A DNA stretch of 64,000 nucleotides from Bog-756 sp963696495. GTDB lineage: Bacteria; Actinomycetota; Acidimicrobiia; Acidimicrobiales; RAAP-2. Numbering within the stretch: position 1 is the stretch's first letter; every line of letters starts with the position of its first letter. Positions 9,078 through 16,943 of the stretch are shown here, piece by piece. The notes beneath the pieces were generated by a model, which worked only from the letters and a program-made list of their open reading frames with translations, did not search any database and had not been told where the DNA came from. The position numbers and the translations under genes are program-made. Location of the stretch: positions 1-64,000 of the forward strand of contig CAVOKJ010000005.1 of the NCBI GenBank assembly GCA_963696495.1. The letters are read 5' to 3'.

Positions 9078-9890
9078 ATGAGCGGGCCGCGAGAGTTCCT
9101 GCAGAGGGACGAGGGGCGTCATCTATTCGGGCTCGATCCGTCCGGCTACGAGGCTGGGCGTCCCGACTACCCCTCATTCGTCTACGACGATCTCCGTGGC
9201 CGATGCGGCTTGGCCCGTGGTGCCCAGGTCCTCGAGGTCGGGCCCGGTACCGGGATCGTCACCGGGCACTTGCTGTCCGCCGGTGCCCGGGTGGTGGCGG
9301 TCGAGCCGGATCCGTCGCTGGCGAGTTATCTCGGCGGCGCGCGTCAGACTGACCATTTGGAGATCATCGGCGCAACCCTCGAAGCAGCCGATCTCGACCA
9401 CGGTCGCTTCGATCTGGCTGTGGCGGCGACCTCATTCCACTGGGTGGACCAACAACAGGGTCTCCGGAAGCTCGGCGACGTTGTGAGGCCGGGAGGTTGG
9501 ATCGCACTGTGGTGGACGCTGTTCCGTGATCCCAACCAACCGGATGCCTTCAGCTCGGCTGTCGAGGAGCTGCTGGGCGCTTCCACTCGCGGCGCCTTTG
9601 ACGAACCGGGACGGCCACCGTTTCAACTCGACAGCGAGCGCCGGCGGAGGGACTTGGCCGTCTGGGCCGAAGCGCAGGATGTGCAGAGCCGCATCGTGTC
9701 GTGGACCTGCGTGCTCACGCCGCTGCAGGCGAGAGCCCTTTACGCATCGATGGCGACGGTCATCCGGCGACCCCGCTCGGAGCGGCAGGCGCTGCTCGAC
9801 CGGGTCGAGGCTCTGGCCGATGACGCCTTCGGCGGCCGGGTCGAGCGCAACTTTGTAACCGCTCTCTACACAGGGCGACGCCCTGAGTAG
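9078..9890 (+). CDS. Class I SAM-dependent methyltransferase
   Basis: A 270-residue methyltransferase with a Rossmann-like SAM-binding fold. Motif I is VLEVGPGTGIVTG (about 51-63), motif II is VVAVEPDPSLASYL, and the post-motif segment FDLAVAATSFHWVD resembles small-molecule methyltransferases of the UbiE/Methyltransf_11 kind. The N-terminus FGLDPSGYEAGRPDYP is shared with many actinobacterial relatives. ATG 9078 is taken as the start; ATG 9057 is an alternative adding seven residues. Base composition is somewhat less GC-biased than in neighbouring genes. A hairpin downstream could end transcription. The substrate cannot be inferred. Confidence 0.85.
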   Translation: MSGPREFLQRDEGRHLFGLDPSGYEAGRPDYPSFVYDDLRGRCGLARGAQVLEVGPGTGIVTGHLLSAGARVVAVEPDPSLASYLGGARQTDHLEIIGATLEAADLDHGRFDLAVAATSFHWVDQQQGLRKLGDVVRPGGWIALWWTLFRDPNQPDAFSSAVEELLGASTRGAFDEPGRPPFQLDSERRRRDLAVWAEAQDVQSRIVSWTCVLTPLQARALYASMATVIRRPRSERQALLDRVEALADDAFGGRVERNFVTALYTGRRPE

Positions 9891-9982
9891 TGGAAAGCCG
9901 CGCACCGCGGTGGGCCTTGCTCCCGCCGACCCTGGTCAGCGGCCCTGGTTCCTCCCCGACCCACTGGACTCCTGACGCGCAA

Positions 9983-10002
9983 GAGGGGCCCGAAGGCCCC
10001 TC
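9983..10002 (+). terminator. Terminator-like hairpin
   Basis: A perfect 8-bp inverted repeat (GAGGGGCC / GGCCCCTC) closed by a CGAA tetraloop, 93 bases after the methyltransferase stop. It lacks a T-tract, as is common for actinobacterial terminators. It could end the methyltransferase transcript or belong to the tRNA-like remnant beside it. Confidence 0.45.
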
Positions 10003-10034
10003 CGCTGGACTGCCTCGTATTGACGACACTTGGG

Positions 10035-10059
10035 CCGGGTTCGACTCCCGGCCAGGGTG
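10035..10059 (+). other. tRNA 3'-end-like fragment (T-arm plus acceptor strand)
   Basis: The sequence reads as a T-stem CCGGG, the seven-base loop TTCGACT, the closing strand CCCGG, then CCAGGGT, which would be the 3' acceptor strand. A complementary ACCCTGG exists at 9929-9935, but that makes a 130-base span that I could not fold as a cloverleaf, and no anticodon arm is evident at normal distance. It is best read as a remnant of a tRNA gene, for example a former integration site, or chance resemblance. Confidence 0.35.
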
Positions 10060-10243
10060 CCTCATCCGGGTGCTGGGTCATTGGTGGCTGGTCCCCATCG
10101 CACAAGCGACTCAGCTCACCGGGTGCCTGAATCGATTTGCCGCGGTGTCGAGCACAGGTGACCTGAGCGCGACGGTGACGAGGACCGGTCGTGACGAACC
10201 GGCCAGGCGGCCGGCGCGTGCCACTCGGGTAGCCTCGTCGTCC

Positions 10244-11425
10244 GTGGACTTCGACCTCTCACCCGAGCTCGCCGAGCTGCAGCAGAGCGTGCGCCGCCTG
10301 GCCCAGGACAAGGTGAAGCCCAGGGCCCGCGAGATCGACGCCACCGGCGAGTACCCGACCGACCTGTTCGAGGCGTTCCGTGACGCCGACCTGCTCGGAC
10401 TGTGCCTTCCCGTCGAGCTGGGCGGTTCGGGGGCGGGGATCCTCGGCCTGACCATCGCCATCGAGGAGGTGGCCAAGTACTCCAACGCGGCAGCCCTCAT
10501 GCTGCTGTTGACCCGGCTGCCGGTCGGGCCGGTGCTCATCGCCGGCAACGACGACCAGAAGAAGCGCTACCTGCCCGGCATCGCCCGCGGCGAGTTGCGG
10601 GCCGGGTTCGGGCTGTCGGAGGCGGTGGCCGGCAGCGACGTCGCCGGCATGCGCACGAAGGCGGTGCCCGACACCGCAGCGGGCAACGAGGGGGGCTGGG
10701 TGCTCTCCGGCACCAAGTGCTGGATGTCCGGCGTGGTGGAGGCCGACTGGTACACCGTCTTCGCCAAGACCGGCGACCCGTCGTCGAGGGCCCACGACTC
10801 GATCACCGCCTTCATCGTCGAGCGGGCCTGGGACGGGGTGTCGGTCGGCCGCACCGACGCCAAGATGGGCGTGCGCGGCGTCCACACCGGCGAGCTGGTC
10901 CTCGAGGACGTCCACGTGCCCGCCGACAACGTCATCGGTGAGGTGGGCGGCTTCCGCCTCGCCATGCTCGGCCTCAACGCCATGCGGCCCGTCGTGGCCG
11001 CCCGGGGCATCGGGCTGGCCGAGGGCGCCCTCATGTACGCCACCGAGTACGTGAAGGGGCGCAAGGCCTTCGGGGGGACCATCTCCGACTTCCAGGGGAT
11101 CCAGTGGGAGATCGCCAAGGTGGCCGTGGACATCGAGGCGGCCCGGCTGCTCACCTACCGGTCGGCCTGGCTCGCCGATCAGGGGAAGTTCACCAAGGAG
11201 TACGTGCCCTTCCTGTCGATGGCCAAGTACTACGCCACCGAGCTGGCCGTGCGGGCCTCGGGCCTGGCCGTCCAGCTGCTCGGGGCCGCCGGCTACATGG
11301 AGGACCACCCGACCGAGCTGTGGTACCGCGACGCCAAGCAGCTCACCATCGTGGAGGGGACGTCGCAGGTGCAGCTGGGACTGATCGCCCGGGGCGTGCT
11401 CGGCCACGACCTGTGGTGGGACTGA
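10244..11425 (+). CDS. Acyl-CoA dehydrogenase
   Basis: FAD-dependent acyl-CoA dehydrogenase of 393 residues that makes the alpha-beta double bond of an acyl-CoA. It has FGLSEAVAGSDVAGM (substrate/flavin loop, variant of the usual TEPxAGSD), WVLSGTKCWMSG, the helix segment RKAFGGTISDFQGIQWEIAK, and the C-terminal signature IVEGTSQVQ, in which Glu371 stands at the catalytic base position of medium-chain enzymes. Start GTG 10244 begins VDFDLSPELAELQQ, the usual N-terminus. trpD starts two bases after its stop, an arrangement that suggests one transcript although the functions are unrelated. Confidence 0.92.
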   Translation: MDFDLSPELAELQQSVRRLAQDKVKPRAREIDATGEYPTDLFEAFRDADLLGLCLPVELGGSGAGILGLTIAIEEVAKYSNAAALMLLLTRLPVGPVLIAGNDDQKKRYLPGIARGELRAGFGLSEAVAGSDVAGMRTKAVPDTAAGNEGGWVLSGTKCWMSGVVEADWYTVFAKTGDPSSRAHDSITAFIVERAWDGVSVGRTDAKMGVRGVHTGELVLEDVHVPADNVIGEVGGFRLAMLGLNAMRPVVAARGIGLAEGALMYATEYVKGRKAFGGTISDFQGIQWEIAKVAVDIEAARLLTYRSAWLADQGKFTKEYVPFLSMAKYYATELAVRASGLAVQLLGAAGYMEDHPTELWYRDAKQLTIVEGTSQVQLGLIARGVLGHDLWWD

Positions 11426-11427
11426 CC

Positions 11428-12522
11428 GTGGCCGACCTGCCCACCTTCGAGTCCCTGGGATCGTGGCCCGGTGTGCTGACCACGCTGCTGGCCGGCACCT
11501 CGCTGACCTCCGACCAGGCCGAGGTGGTGCTGGCCCAGGTCTGGGCGGGCGAGGCGACCCCCGCCCAGACGGCGGCGCTGCTCATCGCCCTGCGGGCCAA
11601 GGGCGAGTCGGTCGAGGAGATGACCGGCTTCGTGCGGACCATGGTGGCCCATGCCCTTCCCCTCGTCCTGCCCCCCGGCATCGAGGTGGTCGACACCTGC
11701 GGCACCGGGGGGGACCGGCTGCGGAGCATCAACGTCTCGACCATCGCCGCACTGGTGGTGGCGGCCACCGGGGCCAAGGTGTGCAAGCACGGTGGGCGGG
11801 CCTCGTCCTCGGCCGTCGGCGCTGCCGACGTGCTCGAGGCCCTGGGCGTGGTGGCCGACCTCGGTCCCGAGGGCGTGGCCCGGTGCATCGACGAGGTGGG
11901 CATGGGGTTCTGCTTCGCCCCCCGGTTCCATCCGGCCATGCGCTTCGCCGGCCCGGTGCGCAAGGAGCTGGGCATCCCGACCGTGTTCAACTACCTCGGG
12001 CCCCTGGCCAACCCGGGCCGGGCCCGTTACCAGGTCGTCGGCGTGAGCAACCCGGCGATGGCCGACAAGATGCTCGGGGTGCTCGGCGCCAACGGGGCCC
12101 GACGGGCCATGGTCGTCTACGGCGACGACGGCCTCGACGAGCTGAGCACGACCGGGCCGTCGACCGTCCACGAGCTCATCGCCTCGGACGGGGGAGGCTA
12201 CGAGACCTCGCGCTACCGGGTCGACCCGGCCGAGCTCGGGTTCGCCCCCGCGACCATCGAGGACCTGCGGGGCGGGGACGCCGCGTTCAACGCCGAGGCC
12301 ATCCGCCAGGTGATCGGCGGTCGCCAGTCGCCCCACCGGGACGTCGCCGTGCTCAACGCGGCGGCATCGCTGGTGGTGATCGGCCAGGTGGAGGACCTTC
12401 CCGCCGGGGTGGACCTCGCCGGAGCGGTCATCGACGACGGCCGGGCCCACGAGGTCCTCGACGCGCTGCTCCGGGTGTCCCAGCAGGCGGCGGCCGACGA
12501 GGCCGCGGCCGTGGCCCGCTGA
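11428..12522 (+). CDS. trpD: Anthranilate phosphoribosyltransferase
   Basis: Second step of tryptophan synthesis: transfers phosphoribose from PRPP to anthranilate. The 364-residue protein has the PRPP-binding DTCGTGGD (about residues 87-94), NVSTIAALVVAATGAKVCKHGGRASSS, and FAPRFHPAM, followed by NYLGPLANP and the DGLDE motif. Length is close to the family norm of about 340-360. GTG 11428 lies two bases after the upstream dehydrogenase stop; GTG codons at 11413 and 11416 in that frame are less likely alternatives. No other trp gene is in the window, so trpD is detached from the rest of the pathway here. Confidence 0.95.
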   Translation: MADLPTFESLGSWPGVLTTLLAGTSLTSDQAEVVLAQVWAGEATPAQTAALLIALRAKGESVEEMTGFVRTMVAHALPLVLPPGIEVVDTCGTGGDRLRSINVSTIAALVVAATGAKVCKHGGRASSSAVGAADVLEALGVVADLGPEGVARCIDEVGMGFCFAPRFHPAMRFAGPVRKELGIPTVFNYLGPLANPGRARYQVVGVSNPAMADKMLGVLGANGARRAMVVYGDDGLDELSTTGPSTVHELIASDGGGYETSRYRVDPAELGFAPATIEDLRGGDAAFNAEAIRQVIGGRQSPHRDVAVLNAAASLVVIGQVEDLPAGVDLAGAVIDDGRAHEVLDALLRVSQQAAADEAAAVAR

Positions 12523-12602
12523 GGGCGCCGGCGGGCCTCCGGGGCCACCGCCCCGCGCCTCGACCGGTCGGCCCCGGCCGGCTCCCCGATCCGGCCGTCG
12601 CC

Positions 12603-14057
12603 TCAGGCAGCCGAGGCCTCGGCCGCCGCCCCGCACAGCTCGGCGAGCCGGGGGATCCGATCGGCGGCCATGGACAGCCCCTCGGACGACTCCACCGACA
12701 GGACCCTGACCCGGTCGACGTTGGCGGCCAGCCACTGGGCGACGATGGCCCGCTCGTTCTCGTGGCCGTCCGACGCCACGATGGTGCCCGGATCCGGCCC
12801 GGCCGCCGCCGTCCCGTCGAAGAGCGAGCCCGGCGCCACCAGGAGCCCACCGTCGAGCTCGACCGACCCCTCCCCGTCGATCGCGAGGACCGTCCGTCCG
12901 GCCGCCCGCAGCGAGTCCACCCGGCGCTGGCGGACCAGCAGGCGCCGCAGCCGGTCGGCCTCGTCGCGTACCGACGCGGCCTCCTCGTAGCGCCGCTGGG
13001 CGGACAGCTCGAGGAGGGTCTCGGCCAGTGGCCCGAGCAGTGTGGCGGGATCACCGGCCAGGTCGGCGGCGTCCCACTCCCGGCGGCGTCGACGGCGGGG
13101 CTTCCGTCCGGGTGTTCGGCCCCCGCTCGACGCGTCCACGGCCGGGCGGGTCCGGCGGACCTTCCCCTGCTGGTTGAACGGCGGCGACCAGGCCCGGATG
13201 AGGCGGCCCTCGACCACGGCGGCGGTGAGGGGGCCGGCGCACACCCGGTGGTGGACGGTGTGGAGCTGGCGGAGGAGCCGGCCGACCTTCCGGCGGCGGT
13301 CGGCCGTGAAGTACGACCGCACCCGGGTCTGCAGGTCGGTGGCCTTGCCCACGTAGAGCACGGTGCCGGCGCCGTCGGTGAACCAGTAGACGCCCGGCCG
13401 GTGGGGGAGCCGGGTGGTGAGCCGGAGCTTGGCTCCCTGCGGATGGCCGATGAGGCGGGGGAGGTCGAGCAGCTCCTCGAGTCCCACGATGCCGAAGGAC
13501 CCGGCCCGTTCGAGCAGGGCGTGGAGGAGGTCGCCGGTGGCCAGCACGTCGGTGAGGGCGCGGTGCGAGGGTTGGTGGGTGAGCCGGAGGCCCGAGGCCA
13601 GGGTCCCGAGCTTGCAGTCGGGGACCATGTCGCGCACCAGCCGCCGGGCCAGGGCCAGGGTGTCGACGGTGGCGTTGGCCAGCTTGTCCCGGCCGGTGCA
13701 GAGCAGGGCGTGGTCGAGGAAGGAGAGGTCGAAGCGGAGGTTGTGGCCGACCAGCACCGCACCGCCGACGAACTCGAGGAACGACGGGAGCATCTCGCCC
13801 ACCCTCGGGGCATCGGCGACCATGGCGTCGCTGATCCCGGTGAGCGCGGTGATGGAGGGCGGGATCCGCTCGTCGGGCCGCACGAAGGTCTGGTAGGTGC
13901 CGAGCAGCTCGCCCCCGCGGTACCGGGCGGCGGCCACCTCGGTGAGCGAGGCCTGGGCCGGTGACCCCCCGGTGGTCTCCACGTCCACGACCACGAAGGT
14001 GACGTCGTGCAACGGTGTGCCGAGGTCGTCGAAGGAGCACTGGACGGCGGTCGCCAT
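12603..14057 (-). CDS. DEDDh 3'-5' exonuclease fused to GIY-YIG (UvrC-like) nuclease
   Basis: A 484-residue fusion known from Actinobacteria (compare Rv2191). Residues about 20-185 form a DnaQ-type DEDDh exonuclease, with DVETTG (exo I), VGHNLRFDLSFL (exo II) and the SHRALTDVLAT segment (exo III). Residues about 205-285 form a GIY-YIG domain, with GVYWFTDGAGTVLYVGKA. A UVR-like helix RRYEEAASVRDEADRLRRLL follows, as in UvrC. The C-terminal endonuclease half of UvrC is absent, so it resembles the Cho type of auxiliary incision nuclease. A perfect LexA box lies 13 bases upstream and there is no clear ribosome site, so a short-leader or leaderless SOS transcript is likely. Confidence 0.92.
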   Translation of the reverse strand: MATAVQCSFDDLGTPLHDVTFVVVDVETTGGSPAQASLTEVAAARYRGGELLGTYQTFVRPDERIPPSITALTGISDAMVADAPRVGEMLPSFLEFVGGAVLVGHNLRFDLSFLDHALLCTGRDKLANATVDTLALARRLVRDMVPDCKLGTLASGLRLTHQPSHRALTDVLATGDLLHALLERAGSFGIVGLEELLDLPRLIGHPQGAKLRLTTRLPHRPGVYWFTDGAGTVLYVGKATDLQTRVRSYFTADRRRKVGRLLRQLHTVHHRVCAGPLTAAVVEGRLIRAWSPPFNQQGKVRRTRPAVDASSGGRTPGRKPRRRRRREWDAADLAGDPATLLGPLAETLLELSAQRRYEEAASVRDEADRLRRLLVRQRRVDSLRAAGRTVLAIDGEGSVELDGGLLVAPGSLFDGTAAAGPDPGTIVASDGHENERAIVAQWLAANVDRVRVLSVESSEGLSMAADRIPRLAELCGAAAEASAA

Positions 14058-14070
14058 GGCGACACTGTAG

Positions 14071-14084
14071 CGAACATACGTTCG
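14071..14084. promoter_or_regulatory. LexA/SOS operator
   Basis: CGAACATACGTTCG is a perfect match to the Gram-positive SOS box (CGAAC, four spacer bases RNRY, GTTCG). It sits between divergent genes, 13 bases before the exonuclease/GIY-YIG start on the minus strand and 60 bases before the zinc-ribbon gene on the plus strand. On the minus strand a TACAGT -10-like hexamer follows immediately, so bound LexA would cover the promoter. Confidence 0.85.
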
Positions 14085-14144
14085 TCGACGGGGATATCGG
14101 CATCGCGGCGATCCGCCCCGACGGTCGGCGACTACCGTGGTGCG

Positions 14145-14450
14145 GTGACCACCGACTCACCATCCGCCCCGCCCCGATCCGCGACCGACGAGGCATCGGG
14201 GAGCCCGGGCACCGGGCCGTCGCCTCTCGCCGCGACCCGTTACCGGTGTGCAGCCTGCGGGAACATCACCCGGTTCAATGTGGTGACCAGCCGGCGCACC
14301 AAGGCGTTCCACCACTACTCGGTGGGCGGCGAGCTCACCATCGAGGACGTCGAGGTGCTCGACGAGTCGGTCGACGACGTGGTCTGCCGGTGGTGCGACA
14401 ACGGCAAGTCGATCGAGGTCATCGAGGACGGGTCCCTCCCCGAGGGGTGA
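14145..14450 (+). CDS. Small zinc-ribbon protein
   Basis: A 101-residue protein of unknown function. A disordered Ser/Pro/Thr-rich N-terminus of about 30 residues precedes two CxxC pairs (Cys35/Cys38 in RCAACGN and Cys81/Cys84 in VCRWCDN) that could bind one zinc ion. Between them are FHHYSVGGELTIEDVEVLDE and an acidic stretch. GTG 14145 is the start nearest the domain. It overlaps the thioredoxin-like gene by four bases and diverges from the SOS-controlled nuclease, so the LexA box may also affect it. Confidence 0.7.
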   Translation: MTTDSPSAPPRSATDEASGSPGTGPSPLAATRYRCAACGNITRFNVVTSRRTKAFHHYSVGGELTIEDVEVLDESVDDVVCRWCDNGKSIEVIEDGSLPEG

Positions 14451-14953
14451 CGCGGCGTCGCCCGGGCGGGCCCCTGTCCGACCCGGACTTCGTGGCCGGC
14501 CTCCGTCCCATCCCGTCGGGCCCGGTCGCCGCCGGGCGCCCCCAGCCTGCGGCGGACATCGTCGGCGTGCGCCCGACCGGTGGGCCCGTCGAGGTGGTGA
14601 TCGGTGAGCTCGAGGGGTTGACGCTGCTCTGCTTCCTGCACGTCCGTTGCGACGGCTGCGGCGAGTTCTGGGCCGGCCTGCGGGACGACGGCTCCCCGGG
14701 ACTGCCCGACGGGGTGTCGGCCGTCGTGGTCACCAAAGGGCCCGGTTCGGCCGACCCCGGGGAGGTCGGGCGCGAGGCCGAGGGGGTGACCCTCGTCCCG
14801 GTGGTCATGAGCGATGAGGCCTGGCGGGCGTACCGGGTGACCGGGTACCCCTTCTTCGTCCTGGTCGACCCGGCGGTCGGGACCGTCATCGGGGAGACGG
14901 TCGGCCTCGGGTGGTCCGACGTGGCGGCGATGATCGGAACCGCCCGGCCCTGA
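14447..14953 (+). CDS. Thioredoxin-fold protein
   Basis: A 168-residue protein with thioredoxin/peroxiredoxin-like features: LLCFLHVRCDGCGEFW with the pair Cys68/Cys71 (CDGC), then a strand with SAVVVTKG, and YRVTGYPFFVLVDP, where the cis-proline of the fold follows Tyr. It ends with an SDVAAMIG helix. No signal peptide is visible, so it is probably cytoplasmic. The GTG start overlaps the zinc-ribbon stop by four bases, indicating coupled translation. A thiol-disulfide role is suggested but the partner is unknown. Confidence 0.7.
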   Translation: MTRRRPGGPLSDPDFVAGLRPIPSGPVAAGRPQPAADIVGVRPTGGPVEVVIGELEGLTLLCFLHVRCDGCGEFWAGLRDDGSPGLPDGVSAVVVTKGPGSADPGEVGREAEGVTLVPVVMSDEAWRAYRVTGYPFFVLVDPAVGTVIGETVGLGWSDVAAMIGTARP

Positions 14954-15051
14954 GCGGAATTCCCAGGTGCCGCCATTGCCGGCCACAGCCCGTGCCCAGG
15001 CCCGTTGCCCATGCTGCTCGTTGACAGAAGTCGACGACAAAGGAGCAAGCC

Positions 15052-15672
15052 ATGAGCGACACCGATGCACAGACGCCGGGGACACGAACGGGATCGGACC
15101 CGGTCGCCTCCTTCAGCCAGCGGCGACGGAGGGGGGTGAAGGTCACCACGGCCGCCGCCGTGGCGCTCGGCCTGGCCCTCGGTGGGGGAGCGATGGCGGC
15201 GGCGGCCACCCCGTCCTCGTCCTCGTCCGGCTCCGCGTCCGGGTCGACCGGCCACCCGGGGCGTCCTCCCGGTGGTGGGACCCCACCGGTGGCCGTGGGA
15301 ACGGTCAAATCGGTCGGCACCGACACCTTCACCCTCACGACCCGGGACGGCACCGTCGTGACGGTCGACGTCGGGAAGACGACGACCTACCGCGACCCGG
15401 GCACGACGACGTCGACCTTCGCCGACGTGACCGTCGGTGAGCACGTGGCCGTCTTCGGGTCCGAGTCCTCGGACACGGTGACCGCCACCAGCGTGGGCAT
15501 CGGGAACCCGCCGGCCGGAGGGCTGCCCGGTGGGAGCGGCCCCGGTGGCCGGGGACCCGGCGCCAAGGGCCCCGGCGGCAAGGGTCCCGGTGGAACGCCC
15601 CCCACCGGCAAGGGCAGTGGTGGAACGCCCCCCACCGGCCAGGGCGCCTGGGCGCCCACCGCCGGCTCGTAG
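15052..15672 (+). CDS. Exported protein with DUF5666-like domain and Gly/Pro-rich tail
   Basis: A 206-residue protein. After a hydrophilic N-terminus with RRRRGVK comes a hydrophobic segment (about 30-52) that may be a signal or anchor. Residues about 80-145 form a small beta domain (VGTVKSVGTDTFTLTTRDGTVVTVDV then FADVTVGEHVAVFG), similar to DUF5666. The tail repeats GPGGKGPGG and GGTPPTG units and is presumably flexible and extracellular. AAAGGAG upstream of ATG 15052 is a strong ribosome site. Function unknown; the low-complexity tail may vary in length between strains. Confidence 0.7.
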   Translation: MSDTDAQTPGTRTGSDPVASFSQRRRRGVKVTTAAAVALGLALGGGAMAAAATPSSSSSGSASGSTGHPGRPPGGGTPPVAVGTVKSVGTDTFTLTTRDGTVVTVDVGKTTTYRDPGTTTSTFADVTVGEHVAVFGSESSDTVTATSVGIGNPPAGGLPGGSGPGGRGPGAKGPGGKGPGGTPPTGKGSGGTPPTGQGAWAPTAGS

Positions 15673-15760
15673 GTGACCGGTCGGCCAGTCCCGGTGCCGG
15701 CTCCCCTCCGGTGCCGGGGCCTGGTCGACACGGTTGCCCGCCGGCGGTCATTGTGTGGGG

Positions 15761-16057
15761 ATGATGCACGCCGGCACCCTCACCATGGACCTCCGCATCC
15801 GCGGGACCGGCTCGCTGAAGGCCAAGCGGACGGTGGTCAAGCATCTGGTGGAGTCGTGCCGGTCGCGCTTCGACGTGGCCGCCGCCGAGGTCGGCCATCA
15901 GGACCGGTGGCAGCGGGCAGAGCTCGGGTTCGCCGCCGTGGCCAACACCGCCGGCCATGTGGAGGACGTCCTCGACGCCGTGGAGCGCTACGTGTGGTCC
16001 CATCCGGAGCTCGAGGTGCTGTCCGAGGGCCGGAGCTGGGTGGAGCCGGATGCCTGA
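15761..16057 (+). CDS. DUF503 family protein
   Basis: A 98-residue protein of the DUF503 (YlxP-like) family: an early strand with TLTMDLRIRGTGSLKAKRTVVKHL, then FDVAAAEVGHQDRWQRAELGFAAVANT and VEDVLDAVERYV. In Firmicutes relatives sit near rbfA and translation genes, and no activity is established. ATG 15761 is chosen by homology; GTG 15755 would add two residues. It stands alone here, between the DUF5666-like gene and the TIGR03084-like gene, on the same strand as both. Confidence 0.82.
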   Translation: MMHAGTLTMDLRIRGTGSLKAKRTVVKHLVESCRSRFDVAAAEVGHQDRWQRAELGFAAVANTAGHVEDVLDAVERYVWSHPELEVLSEGRSWVEPDA

Positions 16058-16111
16058 CCATCCCGGCGTGGGAGTTCCGAGTGCCGTTCGACGGGTCGGT
16101 AGCCTCGCTCC

Positions 16112-16921
16112 ATGACGACGCTGCCCGAACTGCTCGGCGACCTCGACGACGAATACGCCGATCTCCACCGTGTGGTGGCGGATTTCGGCCCCGTCGCCCC
16201 CGAATGGGACATGGCCACCCCGGCCGAGGGCTGGGCGGTGCGGGACCAGATCAGCCACCTCGCCTTCTTCGACGATGCCGGTCGGACGGCCATGGTCGAG
16301 CCCGACCGGTTCACGGCGATGGTCGAGGACCTGCTGGCTGCCGGGGGCGACCCCATGGCCGTGCACCTGGTGCGGGGGCGCGGTATGGACGGCGCCGAGC
16401 TCCTGGCCTGGTGGGAGGGCTCCCACCTCGGGATGATGCAGGCCTTCACCGGGGCGGACCCCTCGGCCCGGGTGCCCTGGTTCGGTCCCCCGATGGGGGC
16501 GCTGTCCTTCGTCTCCGCCCGGCTGATGGAGACGTGGGCCCACGGCCAGGACGTGGTGGACGCCCTCGGTCTGGACCGCCGTCCCACCGACCGACTGCGC
16601 CACGTGGCCCATCTGGGCGTGCGGGCGAGGCCCTTCTCCTACCTGATCCGGGAGCGCCCCGTCCCGGCCGGGCGCATCGACGTCGTCCTGGTGGCGCCGT
16701 CCGGCGGGGAGTGGCGCTGGGAGGTGGGGGACCCGGACCCGGACGGCCCGACCGCCACGGTCGAGGGCCCGGCCCTCGACTTCTGCCTGGTGGTCACCCA
16801 GCGCCGGAACCTGGCCGACACCTCCTTGGTCGTCACCGGTGAGCCTGCGGCCGACTGGCTCTCGGTGGCCCAGGCGTTCGCCGGGCCTCCCGGGCCGGGC
16901 CGGGCACCCCTGGTCGGCTAG
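16112..16921 (+). CDS. TIGR03084-like metal-binding protein (DinB/MDMPI fold)
   Basis: A 269-residue protein with the four-helix DinB-like/mycothiol-dependent maleylpyruvate isomerase N-terminal fold. Candidate metal-ligand histidines lie in WAVRDQISHLAFFDD and LMETWAHGQDVVDALG. The overall pattern, including FGPPMGALSFVSARLMETWAHGQDV and the C-terminal TSLVVTGEPAADWLSVAQAFAG, matches the actinobacterial TIGR03084 group. Members are thought to depend on a metal and possibly mycothiol, but the reaction is not known. ATG 16112 gives the full fold. The downstream gene is convergent. Confidence 0.8.
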   Translation: MTTLPELLGDLDDEYADLHRVVADFGPVAPEWDMATPAEGWAVRDQISHLAFFDDAGRTAMVEPDRFTAMVEDLLAAGGDPMAVHLVRGRGMDGAELLAWWEGSHLGMMQAFTGADPSARVPWFGPPMGALSFVSARLMETWAHGQDVVDALGLDRRPTDRLRHVAHLGVRARPFSYLIRERPVPAGRIDVVLVAPSGGEWRWEVGDPDPDGPTATVEGPALDFCLVVTQRRNLADTSLVVTGEPAADWLSVAQAFAGPPGPGRAPLVG

Positions 16922-16943
16922 CGACGCCGGCTACTGTCGCCGG

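Larger units (their letters stand above)
9891..10243. other. Gene-free interval, 353 bases
   Basis: No convincing coding sequence lies between the methyltransferase stop and the acyl-CoA dehydrogenase start. It holds the hairpin at 9983-10002 and the tRNA-like fragment at 10035-10059. The dehydrogenase frame is open through it, but the translation is low-complexity and not dehydrogenase-like. Confidence 0.6.

Noticed and set aside
7858..9177. Extension of the enoyl-CoA hydratase frame to 707 codons
   Set aside because: The extra part is out of frame with the dehydrogenase gene it overlaps and has no family pattern. The hydratase start at 7857 is clear.
9890..10243. N-terminal extension of the acyl-CoA dehydrogenase from 9890
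   Set aside because: It crosses the hairpin and the tRNA-like fragment, and family homology begins at GTG 10244.
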